Assembly: GCF_022179385.1 (NCBI RefSeq) | Contig: NZ_BPQS01000003.1 | Coordinates: 1-64,000, forward strand | Direction: 5' to 3' | DNA from: Methylobacterium longum | GTDB lineage: Bacteria > Pseudomonadota > Alphaproteobacteria > Rhizobiales > Beijerinckiaceae | Length of the DNA stretch: 64,000 nucleotides | Shown: positions 47,444-57,734 of the stretch, in pieces | How the letters are laid out: each line of letters begins with the position of its first letter | Position numbering within the stretch: the stretch's first letter is position 1 | Made by a program: the position numbers and the translations under genes | Notes under the pieces: generated by a model | What the model saw: the letters and a program-made list of their open reading frames with translations, nothing else | Told to the model about the DNA's origin: nothing | Database searches by the model: none

Positions 47444-47710
47444 GGTGCGTCCGGTCTGTCTGTGGAAAAGAATGTGCGGCGCGCCGGAAGTCCGGACGCG
47501 CCGCGGCAGCGAGAATTTCGCTTCGGCGACGGGCTTATAGCGGGCGCCCCCCGGTGTCTCAAGCCACGGATCGGAACCCGACCGGCCAAGCGTGGCCGTG
47601 GCGCTGCCGCAACACCGCCGAAAAATCGCCCGATTGCGGCGGCTCAGTCGCGCATCGACCGATTTCGTCCACCCCGGGCGTCCGCAACGCCCCAATCCCG
47701 GAGACGAACC

Positions 47711-48172
47711 ATGCGACTCGCTCTCAGCGCCGCCCTGCTTCTCACCGGCCTCTCCGCCGCTGCCGCCGACACCGGCAAGGACCCCTCCGGCACTTGGCTC
47801 ACCGGCGACGGCCGCGCCAAGATCCGCATCGACCGCTGCGGCCCGGGCCAGAAGCTCGTCTGCGGCAAGGTCGTCTGGCTCAAGGTGCCGAACGACGGCG
47901 GCGCCCCCCGCACCGACCTCAAGAATCCCGATCCTAAGAAGCGCGCCCGCCCGGTGATCGGGCTTCAGCTCATCGAAGGTCTCAAGCCCGACGATGAGAA
48001 GTTCACGGGAGAACTCTACAATATCGAGGAAGGCAAGATCTACACGGTCAGCCTTGAGCGCGAGAGCGAGGCCGAACTCAGCGTCTCCGGCTGCATGCTC
48101 AAGGTGCTGTGCGGCTCCCAGACCTGGACCAAGGTGCCGGACGTGAACCAGCAGGCCGCCAACAAGAACTGA
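47711..48172 (+). CDS. Secreted DUF2147 family protein
   Basis: This 153-residue protein has a signal peptide ([19 protein letters not shown]) and the DUF2147 fold pattern: [49 protein letters not shown] and a C-terminal [20 protein letters not shown]. It is probably periplasmic. The family's role is not established. It is convergent with the GST gene, with seven bases between the stops. Confidence 0.88.
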   Translation: MRLALSAALLLTGLSAAAADTGKDPSGTWLTGDGRAKIRIDRCGPGQKLVCGKVVWLKVPNDGGAPRTDLKNPDPKKRARPVIGLQLIEGLKPDDEKFTGELYNIEEGKIYTVSLERESEAELSVSGCMLKVLCGSQTWTKVPDVNQQAANKN

Positions 48173-48182
48173 CCGTCGGTCA
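48168..48182. terminator. Short inverted repeat between convergent genes
   Basis: CTGACC-GTC-GGTCAG spans the space between the DUF2147 stop and the GST stop. The six-bp stem without T-runs could be a minimal bidirectional terminator but is weak. Confidence 0.25.
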
Positions 48183-48815
48183 GATCGACGCGAGGCCGCG
48201 CTGCACCGCCGGCCTCGCCAGGATGCCGTCCAGCCATCGGGCCACGTTCGGCAGGGTGGCGATGTCGACGCCCTGCTTGAAGTTGAGCTTCGCCCACGTG
48301 AACGTCGCGATGTCGGCGATCGAGTAATCGTCGGCCAAGTAGGCCCGTCCCTCGAGCCGCCGCTCCAGCACGCCGTAGAGACGCTTGGCTTCCGCGGTGA
48401 AGCGCTCGATCGCGTACGGCACCTTCTCGGGCGCGTAGATCTTGAAGTGGTGCGTCTGGCCGAGCATCGGCCCGAAGCCCGCCACCTGCCAGAACAGCCA
48501 CTCATCGACGACGACGCGCGCGCGTTCGTCGGCGGGATAGAATTGGCCGGTCTTGCGGCCGAGATACTGCAGGATCGCACCCGATTCGAAGACGGAGATC
48601 GGCTGCCCGCCCGGTCCGTCCGGGTCGACGATCGCCGGAATCTTGTTGTTGGGCGATATTGCCAGGAAATCCGCGGCGAACTGCTCGTTCTTGGCGATGT
48701 TCACCGGAACGATCCTGTAGGGGAGGCCGCACTCCTCCAGCATGATTGGGATCTTCCAGCCGTTCGGCGTGCTCCAGGTATGGACGTCGATCGGCCGCCC
48801 GGACACCGCTGCCAT
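48180..48815 (-). CDS. Glutathione S-transferase, YfcG/Ure2p-like
   Basis: This 211-residue GST starts with the N-terminal thioredoxin-fold segment [19 protein letters not shown], where the Thr-Pro-Asn-Gly motif is that of the disulfide-bond reductase YfcG subgroup. [15 protein letters not shown] and the [10 protein letters not shown] glutathione-binding element follow. The C-terminal all-helical domain includes [11 protein letters not shown]. It probably reduces disulfides or peroxides with glutathione. Confidence 0.92.
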   Translation of the reverse strand: MAAVSGRPIDVHTWSTPNGWKIPIMLEECGLPYRIVPVNIAKNEQFAADFLAISPNNKIPAIVDPDGPGGQPISVFESGAILQYLGRKTGQFYPADERARVVVDEWLFWQVAGFGPMLGQTHHFKIYAPEKVPYAIERFTAEAKRLYGVLERRLEGRAYLADDYSIADIATFTWAKLNFKQGVDIATLPNVARWLDGILARPAVQRGLASI

Positions 48816-49055
48816 GCTCTGTCTGCTCCTCGACCGGATTGTCGGCGATGCGGTGGACCTCCGCTGGCTCCGGACAACCTTCTCAGTGAAGACGATTTCC
48901 CGCCCGCGCTCAAGGGTTACGCCTTGCCGCGTCTCACGTTTGCGAGAAAGGGGCGCGGTGCCTGTTGGCAGACGGCAGCACCGGCTTGCCGCGGCTGCGG
49001 TTGGGCGGCGACACTGAACACTGGGCGTCGTCGCGACGCTCAGGGGGAAATTCCG

Positions 49056-49346
49056 ATGATCGTCCGACTCGCCAGACTCGCGGCCCTATCCGTGCCGCTC
49101 CTCGTCACGCACCCCGTCCTCGCCAAGGACGCGCCCGCGGAGGCTCCCGCGGCGACCGAAGCGCCGGCCGCCGCGCCGGCTGCGAAGCAGCCGAGCCCGG
49201 GGCAGACCGCGGCCCGCGACCGCCAGAAGAAGTGCGGCGCCGAGTGGCGCGGCCTCACGGATGCGCAGAAGACCGCGCAGGGGCCGAAATGGCCGCAGTT
49301 CTGGAGCAAGTGCAACAAGCGCCTGAAGGGTAACGACAAAGCCTGA
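49056..49346 (+). CDS. Small secreted PsiF-like protein, unknown function
   Basis: This 96-residue protein has a signal peptide (IVRLARLAALSVPLLVTHPVLA), a low-complexity Ala/Pro/Glu linker and a short C-terminal motif with two cysteines and two tryptophans (KKCGAEWRGL, WPQFWSKCNKRLK). This is similar to PsiF-type repeats. A GGGGGAAA ribosome binding site precedes the ATG. Function unknown. Confidence 0.75.
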   Translation: MIVRLARLAALSVPLLVTHPVLAKDAPAEAPAATEAPAAAPAAKQPSPGQTAARDRQKKCGAEWRGLTDAQKTAQGPKWPQFWSKCNKRLKGNDKA

Positions 49347-49475
49347 TGGATCGCGAACCGCGGCGCATTTCGACCGTTCCTTTCCCCGGAGCCGCGGATC
49401 ACCGGGAGCGTGAGGTCATGACGGATCGGCCTCAGCGGCGACACTCACGGCCGCGCGCTCACCGCCGGGCCGAGC

Positions 49476-51509
49476 ATGGCTGAGGCCGCCGCCGCCGCAG
49501 GCCGGACGCAAAGGTCGATCGTGGATCGCGTCGTCGCGGTCCTCGACGACTGGGTTCCGAAGCCGGCGGCCTGGGCCTTCGCGTTGCGCATCTGGATTGC
49601 CATGATGCTCGCGCTGGCGCTCGCCTTCTGGCTGCAGCTCGACAGCGCCTCCTCGGCCGCGACGTGCGTGGCCATCCTCGCCCAACCGAAGCGCGGTCAG
49701 GCGATCTCGAAGGCGATCTACCGGCTGCTCGGCACGCTGCTCGGCGCGGCCGTGTCGATCGTGCTGATGGCCCTGTTCGGGCAGGACCGGGTGCTGCTGC
49801 TCGTTTCCTTCACGGTGTGGCTCGGGCTCTGCGTGTTCGTCGCGCAGTACCTGCAGGACACCCGGGCCTACGGCGCGATGCTGTCCGGTTACACGGTCGC
49901 GATCATCGCGCTCGGCCAGATCGACGAACCGCAGGGCACTTTCGACGCCGCCGTCTCCCGGGTCGCCGTGATCGTGCTCGGGATCGTCGTGATCACCTTC
50001 ATCAACGACGCGCTCGCCTCGCCGAGCACGTGGCGGGCGCTGCTGCCGCAACTCCGCGGTGCCTGGGACGGGACGCGGGCCTACGCCTGCGAGACGCTGA
50101 CGGCGGGGGATCTCGGACCGGCGCGGACCGCGGCCCTGATCCGCACGATCGCGCCGATGCGCGCCGATGCCAGCGCCATCGCGGGCGAACTCGACGACGG
50201 ATCGTTCCGCGCCGCGGGCGCGCGCAGCTGCATCGCCGCGCTCTACGTCATGGCGGCGGCGATCCGCGCGGTGGCCGCCGCCACGTCCTGCCTGCGGACC
50301 CCAGGGCCCGCCGTGGCGGAGGCGCTGGCGATCTGCCGCCGGGTCGCCGATGCGCCCGACGTCGAGATTCTCGACCGGGACGACGAGCGCCTGCGCGACC
50401 TCGTCGATGCGGCGATCCGCGATGGCCACCGACCGCTGGACGAGATCGTGGTGCTGCAGCGGGCCCTCGACTTCGTCTGCGCGGCGACCTTCGCGCAGGA
50501 CGGGCTTCGCGCCCTCGCGGACGGGCACCGGCCGCTGCGCGATGCGCGCCTGCCGACACACCGCGACTTCCAGGTCGCCCTCCGGGGCGCCCTGCGGGTC
50601 GCCATCGGTTTCGCCGTGACGGCCGCGGCCTTCCTGGCGCTCGGCCTGCCGCAGGCCACCTTCGCGCTGGTTCAGGTGGCGGCGACGGCCGCGCTGTCGT
50701 CGGTCACCCCGGACCCTAAGAAATTCGCCAACGGCGTCGTGATCGGGATGTGCACCGCCGCCACGCTCGCGGGCATCGCGCGGTTTGTCTTCCTGAACGG
50801 CGTGCAGGGCTTCCCCATGCTCGCGATGGTCATGGCACCGGTCATCTTCTTCGGGTGCTTCCTGTCGCTGAATCCCAAGACCTTCGGCATCGGCTTCATC
50901 GTAATCGTATTCTTCCCCGTCCTGCTCGGCCCCGCGAACCCGCAGAGCTACGACGCCCAGACTTTCCTGCTGAACGCGTTCCTGGTGGTCGTGTCGTCGG
51001 TGATCCTGTCGATCGTGGTCCGCCTGCTCCTCCCGATCACACCCGCACAGCGGCGCGCCTTCGCCCTCGATTCGGCGCGGCGCGACCTCGCCGACGCCCT
51101 CGTCGGGGAAGGCGGCGACGCCACAACGCGCACCAGCCTGAACGCCGACCGGCTCTTCCAGTTCGCCGCCTACAGCTCGGGCAGCGGCGCCGTGCGGCGG
51201 GCGAATCTCGCGCACGCCTTCGCGCTGGCCAGGCTGGAGGCTGCCGCCGCCCGCGCGCACGCCGAGCTCCGCCGCCTCTGGCCCGCGGCGGAGCTGCGCG
51301 AATCGATCCGCCGGGCGGGCAGCGGCCTCGCGGCCGGGAACGACCGGGCGCTCGAGACGGCGGCCCGCGACCTGATCCGGGCCGCCTCGCCGGCAAGTCG
51401 AGCGGTGCGGCTCACCACGGCGCGGGCGGCGAGCGACCTCATCACGGCGGCTCGAACCATCGCGCGCCATCGGCGATTCCTCCAACGCCTCGGAATCGCG
51501 CTATTCTGA
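49476..51509 (+). CDS. FUSC/AaeB-family efflux protein
   Basis: This 677-residue inner-membrane protein has two groups of membrane helices (beginning WAFALRIWIAMMLALALAFWL and again near LRVAIGFAVTAAAFLALGLP), separated by a cytoplasmic region. This is the fusaric-acid-resistance/AaeB layout. It is likely the energy-driven channel component for export of aromatic or other organic acids. It is followed within 24 bases by a DUF1656 protein and a HlyD adaptor, forming a complete AaeBXA-like set. Confidence 0.9.
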   Translation: MAEAAAAAGRTQRSIVDRVVAVLDDWVPKPAAWAFALRIWIAMMLALALAFWLQLDSASSAATCVAILAQPKRGQAISKAIYRLLGTLLGAAVSIVLMALFGQDRVLLLVSFTVWLGLCVFVAQYLQDTRAYGAMLSGYTVAIIALGQIDEPQGTFDAAVSRVAVIVLGIVVITFINDALASPSTWRALLPQLRGAWDGTRAYACETLTAGDLGPARTAALIRTIAPMRADASAIAGELDDGSFRAAGARSCIAALYVMAAAIRAVAAATSCLRTPGPAVAEALAICRRVADAPDVEILDRDDERLRDLVDAAIRDGHRPLDEIVVLQRALDFVCAATFAQDGLRALADGHRPLRDARLPTHRDFQVALRGALRVAIGFAVTAAAFLALGLPQATFALVQVAATAALSSVTPDPKKFANGVVIGMCTAATLAGIARFVFLNGVQGFPMLAMVMAPVIFFGCFLSLNPKTFGIGFIVIVFFPVLLGPANPQSYDAQTFLLNAFLVVVSSVILSIVVRLLLPITPAQRRAFALDSARRDLADALVGEGGDATTRTSLNADRLFQFAAYSSGSGAVRRANLAHAFALARLEAAAARAHAELRRLWPAAELRESIRRAGSGLAAGNDRALETAARDLIRAASPASRAVRLTTARAASDLITAARTIARHRRFLQRLGIALF

Positions 51510-51532
51510 CCGGGATCTCATTCGGGGCGGCC

Positions 51533-51727
51533 ATGTACGAGGACGTTCATATCGGTGGCGTGCTGATCTCCTCGTTCGTCGCCTATGCCCTCATCGCGTT
51601 CGCGATCCTTCTCGTGCTGCGCTGGTTCTTCGCGCGCATCCGCTTCAGCCGCTACGTTGCCAATGCCCCGCTCGCCGAGGCCGGGATCTACGTCTGCGTC
51701 CTCGCTCTCCTCATCGCGTTGATCTGA
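51533..51727 (+). CDS. DUF1656 (AaeX-like) small membrane protein
   Basis: This 64-residue protein has two membrane helices (LISSFVAYALIAFAILLVL, AGIYVCVLALLIALI) and the family N-terminus MYEDVHIGG. AaeX-type proteins always sit with AaeA and AaeB. The HlyD gene starts at the base after its stop codon. Too small for routine gene calling in this frame, but the context is unambiguous. Confidence 0.9.
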   Translation: MYEDVHIGGVLISSFVAYALIAFAILLVLRWFFARIRFSRYVANAPLAEAGIYVCVLALLIALI

Positions 51728-52783
51728 ATGCCCGATACGACCGCCGACGAGGACGATCCGAAGCCCGTCGCGCGCGAAGGCGCGGTGGATCGCTACGACA
51801 AGCTGCCTATCGTCAGACGCCGGGGCCGCACCGCCAAGATCCTCCGACTGGCTGCCACCGGCGTCATCCTGCTGGTGGCGGGCGTGGCGGCGGCCTACGT
51901 CTGGGCGTTCTACGTCGTGGCGCCCTGGACGCGCGACGGGACGGTGCGGGTGCAGGTGGCCAACATCGCTCCACAGGTCGCCGGCCAGATCATCGAGGTC
52001 CGCGTCCGCGACAACCAGAATGTCCGGAAGGGCGACGTCCTCTACGTGATCGACCCGATCGATTTCGAGGTCTCGGTCACCTCCGCCGACGCCGAGGTGA
52101 AGAACCGCGAGGCCGACCTGCAGGTCAAGAACGCCCAGTCGGCCCGGCGCCAAGCCCTGACCACGGTCTCCACGTCGATCGAGGAGAAGCAGCAATATGC
52201 CGGCACCGCCAAGATCGCCGAGGCGACGCTGGAGAGCGCGCAGGCGCAGTTGCGGCAGGCAAAGGTCAACCTTGAGCGCACCCAGGTGCGCTCCACCGTC
52301 AACGGCCGCGTGACCAACCTCCTGATGCGGGTCGGCGACTACGCCCGCACCGGCACCTCCAACATCAGCGTCGTCGATACCGATTCGTTCTGGATCGACG
52401 GCTACTTCGAGGAGACGAAGATGCCCAACATCCACGTCGGCGACGCGGCCGACGTGAAGCTGATGGGATTTGATCCGCACCTCACCGGGACCGTGGAGAG
52501 CATAACCCTGGGCATTTCCACCGCCAACGCGGCGGCGAGCACGCAGGGCCTGCCGGATGTCAATCCAGTCTACACTTGGGTGCGGCTCGCTCAGCGCGTC
52601 CCGGTGCGGATCAAGATCGACCACGTTCCGCCGGAAGTGCCGCTGATCGCCGGCATGACCGCGACCGTGGTGGTGAACGGCGGTCGCGCACCGACCCCGA
52701 ACTGGTTCATGGATCTGAGCGCGCGCGTCTCCGCGCTGACGAATTCGGCCCACGGTCCGATCAAGGAAGCCGATCGCCGCTGA
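51728..52783 (+). CDS. HlyD/EmrA-family membrane fusion protein (AaeA-like)
   Basis: This 351-residue periplasmic adaptor has a single N-terminal membrane anchor (RLAATGVILLVAGVAAAYVWA). A lipoyl-like half-domain follows (VQVANIAPQVAGQIIEVRV), then a coiled-coil hairpin of about 100 residues, then the returning beta-barrel (YFEETKMPNIHVGDAADVKL). It joins the FUSC inner-membrane protein to an outer-membrane channel supplied elsewhere. It starts immediately after the DUF1656 stop. Confidence 0.92.
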   Translation: MPDTTADEDDPKPVAREGAVDRYDKLPIVRRRGRTAKILRLAATGVILLVAGVAAAYVWAFYVVAPWTRDGTVRVQVANIAPQVAGQIIEVRVRDNQNVRKGDVLYVIDPIDFEVSVTSADAEVKNREADLQVKNAQSARRQALTTVSTSIEEKQQYAGTAKIAEATLESAQAQLRQAKVNLERTQVRSTVNGRVTNLLMRVGDYARTGTSNISVVDTDSFWIDGYFEETKMPNIHVGDAADVKLMGFDPHLTGTVESITLGISTANAAASTQGLPDVNPVYTWVRLAQRVPVRIKIDHVPPEVPLIAGMTATVVVNGGRAPTPNWFMDLSARVSALTNSAHGPIKEADRR

Positions 52784-52862
52784 GCGGTCGCGCAGGACCG
52801 CATCGTGTTCCGATGGATGGGTCCGATGTGGCTATCATCGGGAAACGCGCCTGGGGACCATC

Positions 52863-53093
52863 CGCCACCGCAGCGACTTGTGTGTCGACGAGATGGTGCG
52901 CAGGCTCGGCGCCGACGGTGCGATCATCGGCGAGGTCCAGAAAGTATCGAACCTGATCCTGAACCTGAACGCCTGCGTGCAGCCCATAAGCCGGCGCGCT
53001 CCGGAGCGGGATTACAGGGTCGACCTGCGCGGGCGGCACCGACGATTCGTTCGACGGCGGTCTCCGCTGTCCGGTCGAGAACAACAGGGGTGA
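52863..53093 (+). pseudogene. Remnant of a DUF2380/DUF3280-like secreted protein gene
   Basis: One frame reads RRLGADGAIIGEVQKVSNLI and onward to LNLNACV, then RVDLRG. The neighbouring +1 frame continues GTDDSFDGGLRCPVENN. I recall the VQKVSNLILN core, followed by a (V)DLRGNTD-ES-W pattern, from DUF2380/DUF3280 small secreted proteins of alphaproteobacteria. The match is therefore split across two frames by an indel near 53030-53037. No start or signal peptide is recognisable upstream. This looks like a decayed gene in a non-coding stretch. Confidence 0.5.
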
Positions 53094-53800
53094 CGGCAAA
53101 TAGCTTGTGCCCCAATCAATAATCGGGAGCGCTTCGCGATCGATCCAAGGCATTGATCGGACAGGGGTGCGTCCCGGCGTTCCCGGTAGCTGGGTCAGAA
53201 AAAGGAGTTTGACCGAAAAATGGTCATTGACCGGCCCAAAAGACGGGCGCAGTCTCCAACTGTGCTTCGCGAAGGCGGGCATGGACCGATCGACAACCTT
53301 GACGTGGTCAGGTTTTGGATCGTGAACGGTCGTCAGAGGCTGGAGGAGACAGGCATGACTCCACCGCAGCGGAACGCCGCTTAGACGGGATCGGGACAGG
53401 TTCGGCCCGGCACTTAGCGGCACGACACGAGCAGCCGGACGGACGCGGCTCCAGGGGCGCAGAAGCGGCCAGAATGGCACGCCTTCGAATGCGCGAAAGG
53501 CCCCACTTTGAGCCGTTCCGCCGCGGTTTTTACACGTCAGGATCTGTTCGGCCCTCACCTGCCCGGCGGCGCCGCGGTGGGTTTTCGTCGTGGTCAGACG
53601 TCCGTGTCGGGTCCGGGAAGCTGCTATCGCGTGTGCAGCGACGATGTCGCCCGGCCTTCGCTTGGCCGTCCCGGCTTCGGAGGACACCACTGCGGCCCCG
53701 AAATGAAGGCGGAGCGGCGGTCGAACCGACCCCGGCCGAAGAACGGCGGCAGACCGACGCGTCTGAGCGTCAGCGCCGCCACGTTCGATCCGGCGACCGA
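53094..53800. other. Intergenic stretch without a supported gene
   Basis: About 700 bases between the DUF2380-like remnant and the gatB stop codon. Open frames on both strands are interrupted or have shadow-like composition. No terminal repeats, integrase fragments or tRNA were recognised. Together with the adjacent remnant it looks like eroded sequence. Confidence 0.5.
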
Positions 53801-55273
53801 TCAGTCGATCCCGAGCTTCGCCTTCAGCAACGCGTTCACGGCCGCTGGATTCGCCTTGCCGCCGGTCGCCTTCATGGTCTGTCCCACGAACCAGCCCAGC
53901 AGCGTCGGCTTCTCCTTGGCCTGGGCGACCTTGTCGGGATTGGCCGCGATGATCTGGTCCACCGCCGCTTCGATGGCGCCGGTATCGGTGACCTGCTTCA
54001 TCCCGCGGCTCTCGACCACGGCGCGCGGGTCGCCGCCCTCCGTCCAGACAATCTCGAACAGGTCCTTGGCGATCTTGCCGGAAATCACTCCCTCGCCGAT
54101 CAGGTCGATGATCGCGCCGAGCTGCGCCGCCGAGACCGGAGTCGACTCGATGGACAGACCCTCCTTATTGAGGCGACCGAACAATTCGTTGATCACCCAG
54201 TTGGCCGCGGCCTTGCCGTCGCGATCCTTCGCTACCGCCTCGTAATAGTCGGCGGAGGCGCGCTCAGCGATCAGGACGCCAGCGTCGTAGGGCGACAGGC
54301 CGAACGCGGATACGAACCGGGCTTTCTTGGCGTCCGGCAGTTCCGGCAGGCCCTCAGCGAGGGTGTCGACATAAGCCTGGTCGAACTCGAGGGGCAGCAA
54401 ATCCGGATCGGGGAAGTAGCGGTAATCGTGCGCCTCTTCCTTGGAGCGCATCGAACGGGTTTCGCCCTTGGTCGGATCGAACAGGCGCGTCTCCTGATCG
54501 ATCGAACCGCCGTCCTCCAGGATCGCGATCTGACGGCGGGCCTCGATCTCGATCGCCTGCCCGATGAAACGGATCGAATTGACGTTCTTGATCTCGCAGC
54601 GCGTACCCAGCGGCTCGCCCGGTCGGCGCACCGAGACGTTCACGTCGGCGCGCAGCGACCCCTTCTCCATGTCGCCGTCGCACGTGCCGAGGTAGCGCAG
54701 AATGGTGCGCAGCTTGGTGACGTAGGCCTTCGCCTCCTCCGAGGAGCGCAGGTCCGGACGGGACACGATTTCCATCAGCGCCACGCCCGAGCGATTCAGG
54801 TCGACGAAGCTGCGGGTCGGGTCCTGGTCGTGCAGAGACTTGCCGGCATCCTGCTCGAGGTGCAGCCGCTCGATGCCCACCGTGATCGAGGACCCGTCGG
54901 CCATGTCGACCAGTACCTCGCCCTCGCCAACGATCGGGTCCTTGTACTGCGAGATCTGGTAGCCCTGCGGCAGATCCGGATAGAAGTAATTCTTCCGGTC
55001 GAAGACCGAGCGCAGGTTGATCTGAGCCTTGAGGCCGAGGCCGGTGCGCACCGCCTGCGCGACGCATTCCTCGTTGATCACCGGCAGCATGCCCGGCATC
55101 GCGGCGTCGACCAGCGAGACGTGATCGTTCGGCTCGCCGCCGAACTCGGTCGAGGCGCCGGAGAAGAGCTTTGCCCGGCTGGAGACCTGGGCGTGGATCT
55201 CCATGCCGACGATCACCTCCCAATCGTGGAGGCCGCCCTTGATCAGCTTCTTGGGGTCGACGGGTGCGTTCAT
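53801..55273 (-). CDS. gatB: Asp-tRNA(Asn)/Glu-tRNA(Gln) amidotransferase subunit B
   Basis: GatB recognises and phosphorylates the misacylated tRNA in the GatCAB amidotransferase. The 490-residue protein shows [20 protein letters not shown], the zinc/kinase core ([36 protein letters not shown]), [13 protein letters not shown] and a C-terminal YqeY-like tail. The ATG at 55273 is the conserved start. It lies 210 bases downstream of a small membrane protein gene and of gatA, with a palindromic repeat in the gap. Confidence 0.97.
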   Translation of the reverse strand: MNAPVDPKKLIKGGLHDWEVIVGMEIHAQVSSRAKLFSGASTEFGGEPNDHVSLVDAAMPGMLPVINEECVAQAVRTGLGLKAQINLRSVFDRKNYFYPDLPQGYQISQYKDPIVGEGEVLVDMADGSSITVGIERLHLEQDAGKSLHDQDPTRSFVDLNRSGVALMEIVSRPDLRSSEEAKAYVTKLRTILRYLGTCDGDMEKGSLRADVNVSVRRPGEPLGTRCEIKNVNSIRFIGQAIEIEARRQIAILEDGGSIDQETRLFDPTKGETRSMRSKEEAHDYRYFPDPDLLPLEFDQAYVDTLAEGLPELPDAKKARFVSAFGLSPYDAGVLIAERASADYYEAVAKDRDGKAAANWVINELFGRLNKEGLSIESTPVSAAQLGAIIDLIGEGVISGKIAKDLFEIVWTEGGDPRAVVESRGMKQVTDTGAIEAAVDQIIAANPDKVAQAKEKPTLLGWFVGQTMKATGGKANPAAVNALLKAKLGID

Positions 55274-55325
55274 GGTCGGTCCGGGCAAGCTCGTTGGGCC
55301 GTGCGCCTGTTCCCAACCCCACTCA

Positions 55326-55426
55326 CATCCTGAGGTGCCGCGAAGCTGCCTTAAAGGACGGCTCCAGGGGCCGGGCGGCCACTGGAAACCTCCTTCAAGG
55401 CCCGCTCGCGCGGGCACCTCAGGATG
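55326..55426. repeat. REP-like palindromic intergenic element
   Basis: Exact 14-bp ends CATCCTGAGGTGCC (55326-55339) and GGCACCTCAGGATG (55413-55426) enclose a further, imperfect inverted repeat. GCCTTAAAGGACGGCTCCAG pairs with the complement of CTGGAAACCTCCTTCAAGGC. The whole 101 bases can fold into one long hairpin. I recall near-identical hairpins scattered between genes in Methylobacterium and related Rhizobiales. Only one copy occurs in this window. Confidence 0.75.
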
Positions 55427-55483
55427 GGGGCGCAGATGGGAGCGGGTGTGGTTCGGTCACTTACGGGCCACGCATCGAAAAGA

Positions 55484-55783
55484 TCAAGCGCGGCGTCCCA
55501 CCGCCCGCCGCGCGCCGTGGCCCGCGATCGCCCAAAGAAGGGCCGCCACGGCCCGAACAGGGAAGAAGGTCGGTCCATCCTGCGTGATCGGCGCCGGCCA
55601 CGGGATGCCGGCCGCGCTCACCGCCCAGGAGAACAGCACCGAGAAGCCGAGCGCCGCAATCGCGGCGATGAACACCTTGCCGAACTGGCTGGCGGTCCAG
55701 CCGAGGTAGATCGCGACGGCGATCAGCGCCGGATCGAACGCGGCCCAGATCCAGACCGTCCAGGGATAATAGGGGACCGTCAT
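55484..55783 (-). CDS. Small integral membrane protein between gatA and gatB
   Basis: This 99-residue protein has three hydrophobic segments ([50 protein letters not shown]) and an Arg-rich C-terminus. The ATG lies in an ATGA overlap with the gatA stop, which fixes the start and shows translational coupling. No family was recognised. It has no evident connection with tRNA amidation. Confidence 0.8.
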   Translation of the reverse strand: MTVPYYPWTVWIWAAFDPALIAVAIYLGWTASQFGKVFIAAIAALGFSVLFSWAVSAAGIPWPAPITQDGPTFFPVRAVAALLWAIAGHGARRAVGRRA

Positions 55784-57258
55784 GCCCACCAAGGCTCAGG
55801 CAGGGCCGTGCGGCCGGCTGAATCCTCGATCACCTGAGCCACCGCGAACAGCGTCTCCTCGTCGAAGGGCCGACCGATCAGCTGAAGGCCCAGCGGCAGC
55901 CCCTGGCCGTCGAGTCCGGCCGGCACGGCGATGCCGGGCAGGCCGGCCATGTTGACCGTCACAGTGAACACGTCGTTGAGGTACATCTCCACCGGGTCGG
56001 CCGAGGCCTTCTCACCGATCCCGAAGGCCGCCGACGGCGTCGCGGGGGTGAGGATCGCGTCGACCCCGTCCGCGTAGGCCGCCTCGAAGTCGCGCTTGAT
56101 CAGCGTGCGGATCTTCTGCGCGCGGACGTAGTAGGCGTCGTAATAGCCGGCCGAGAGCACGTAGGTGCCGATCATGATGCGGCGCTTCACCTCGCGCCCG
56201 AAGCCGGCCGCGCGAGTGTTCTCGTACATCCCGGCGATGTCCTTGCCGGGTACCCGCAGGCCGTAACGCACGCCGTCGTAGCGGGCGAGGTTCGAGGAGG
56301 CCTCGGCCGGGGCCACGATGTAGTAGGCCGGCAGCGCATAGGACGTGTGCGGCAGCGAGATGTCCCGGAGTGTCGCGCCCGCCGCCTTCAGCCAGGCAGC
56401 ACCCTCGTCCCAGAGCTTCTGGATTTCGGCCGGCATGCCGTCGACCCGGTATTCCCTGGGGATGCCGATCGTCAGACCCTTCACGCCGCGCGACACGGCG
56501 GCCTCGAAGTCCGGTACGGCCAGATCGGCACAGGTCGTGTCGCGGGGATCCGGCCCGGACATCGATCCCAGCAGGATCGCGCAGTCGCGGACCGTGCGGG
56601 CGATCGGACCGGCCTGATCCAGGGATGACGCGAACGCGACCGTGCCCCAGCGCGAGCACCGGCCGTAGGTGGGCTTGATCCCGACCGTGCCGGTGAAGGC
56701 AGCGGGCTGACGGATCGAGCCGCCCGTGTCGGTGGCCGTCGCACCCAGGCAGAGTTGCGCCGCCACGGCCGCGGCGGATCCGCCCGAGGAGCCGCCCGGC
56801 ACCAGCGGGGCGTCCGAGCCCCTGCGACGCCAGGGAGAGACGACGTTCCCGAAGGCGCTGGTCTCGTTGGACGAGCCCATCGCGAACTCGTCGAGGTTCA
56901 GCTTGCCCAACATCACGGCGCCGTCGCGCCACAGGTTGGCCGACACCGCCGATTCATAGTGCGGCTCGAAAGCCTGCAGGATCTTGGAGCCCGCCGTGGT
57001 CGTCACGCCGTGCGTGCAGAACAGGTCCTTGATCCCGAGCGGGATGCCCTCCAGCGGCCCCGCCTCGCCGGATGCGATCTTCTCATCCGAGACGACCGCC
57101 ATCTGCAGGGCGCGATCGGGCGTCTCCAGAAGGTAGGCGTTCAGTGCGCGGGCCTTCGCCATCGCGTCGAGATGCGCCTGCGTCAGTTCGCGAGCCGAGA
57201 GGCGCTTCGCCTTGAGGGCGTCGCGCGCCTCGGCCAGGGTGAGTTCGTTCGGATTCAC
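55780..57258 (-). CDS. gatA: Asp-tRNA(Asn)/Glu-tRNA(Gln) amidotransferase subunit A
   Basis: GatA is the amidase-signature subunit that hydrolyses glutamine to supply ammonia to GatB. The Ser-cisSer-Lys triad is visible: Lys in [20 protein letters not shown] and the serines in [15 protein letters not shown] and [14 protein letters not shown]. The GTG at 57258 gives 492 residues (N-terminus [17 protein letters not shown]), and GTG 57267 is an alternative. A longer frame upstream overlaps nothing conserved. It follows gatC by about 75 bases. Confidence 0.96.
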   Translation of the reverse strand: MNPNELTLAEARDALKAKRLSARELTQAHLDAMAKARALNAYLLETPDRALQMAVVSDEKIASGEAGPLEGIPLGIKDLFCTHGVTTTAGSKILQAFEPHYESAVSANLWRDGAVMLGKLNLDEFAMGSSNETSAFGNVVSPWRRRGSDAPLVPGGSSGGSAAAVAAQLCLGATATDTGGSIRQPAAFTGTVGIKPTYGRCSRWGTVAFASSLDQAGPIARTVRDCAILLGSMSGPDPRDTTCADLAVPDFEAAVSRGVKGLTIGIPREYRVDGMPAEIQKLWDEGAAWLKAAGATLRDISLPHTSYALPAYYIVAPAEASSNLARYDGVRYGLRVPGKDIAGMYENTRAAGFGREVKRRIMIGTYVLSAGYYDAYYVRAQKIRTLIKRDFEAAYADGVDAILTPATPSAAFGIGEKASADPVEMYLNDVFTVTVNMAGLPGIAVPAGLDGQGLPLGLQLIGRPFDEETLFAVAQVIEDSAGRTALPEPWWA

Positions 57259-57334
57259 GCTGTTCACGTCCCCGCGCGCCGTCGCGCGCCTGCCCGCCAA
57301 AGATCCGGTTCCGGAGGTTCGCGCCGCGGCGCGG

Positions 57335-57622
57335 CTACTCAACCACCTTCGGAACCAGGAAGTAGTTGTCCTCGGTTTCGGGCGCGTTTGCGACCACGTC
57401 GGCGGCGCGGCCCCCCTCCGTGACCACGTCCTCGCGCTTCTTCATCGCCATCGGCGTCACCGAGGTCATCGGCTCGACGCCCGACACGTCGACCGTCCCG
57501 AGCTGCTCGACGAAGGCCAGGATGGCGTTCAGCTCACCCTGGAGCGGGCCGACTTCGTCGTCGGTGACCGCGATTCGCGCCAGGTGCGCGATGCGCCGTA
57601 CCGTCTTCTCGTCGACCGACAT
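57335..57622 (-). CDS. gatC: Asp-tRNA(Asn)/Glu-tRNA(Gln) amidotransferase subunit C
   Basis: GatC is the small belt subunit that wraps GatA and GatB. The 95-residue length and the pattern [40 protein letters not shown] and a C-terminal [14 protein letters not shown] are those of the family. The ATG at 57622 is the family start; the longer frame upstream is spurious. Gene order gatC-gatA-(membrane protein)-gatB. Confidence 0.95.
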   Translation of the reverse strand: MSVDEKTVRRIAHLARIAVTDDEVGPLQGELNAILAFVEQLGTVDVSGVEPMTSVTPMAMKKREDVVTEGGRAADVVANAPETEDNYFLVPKVVE

Positions 57623-57734
57623 GCCGCCCCGTTCGTTCCGTTCCGGGAGATGCCCCCCGAGATCGATCGGGCTATAGCATCGGCATTCGACGCGCCGCAA
57701 CGCGCCCTGGGCTGTGCGTCCGACCGGCGGCCGT

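Noticed and set aside
52761..53690. 309-codon minus-strand frame in the gene desert
   Set aside because: It shows no motif or start signal and runs antisense across the DUF2380-like remnant. It is likely chance.
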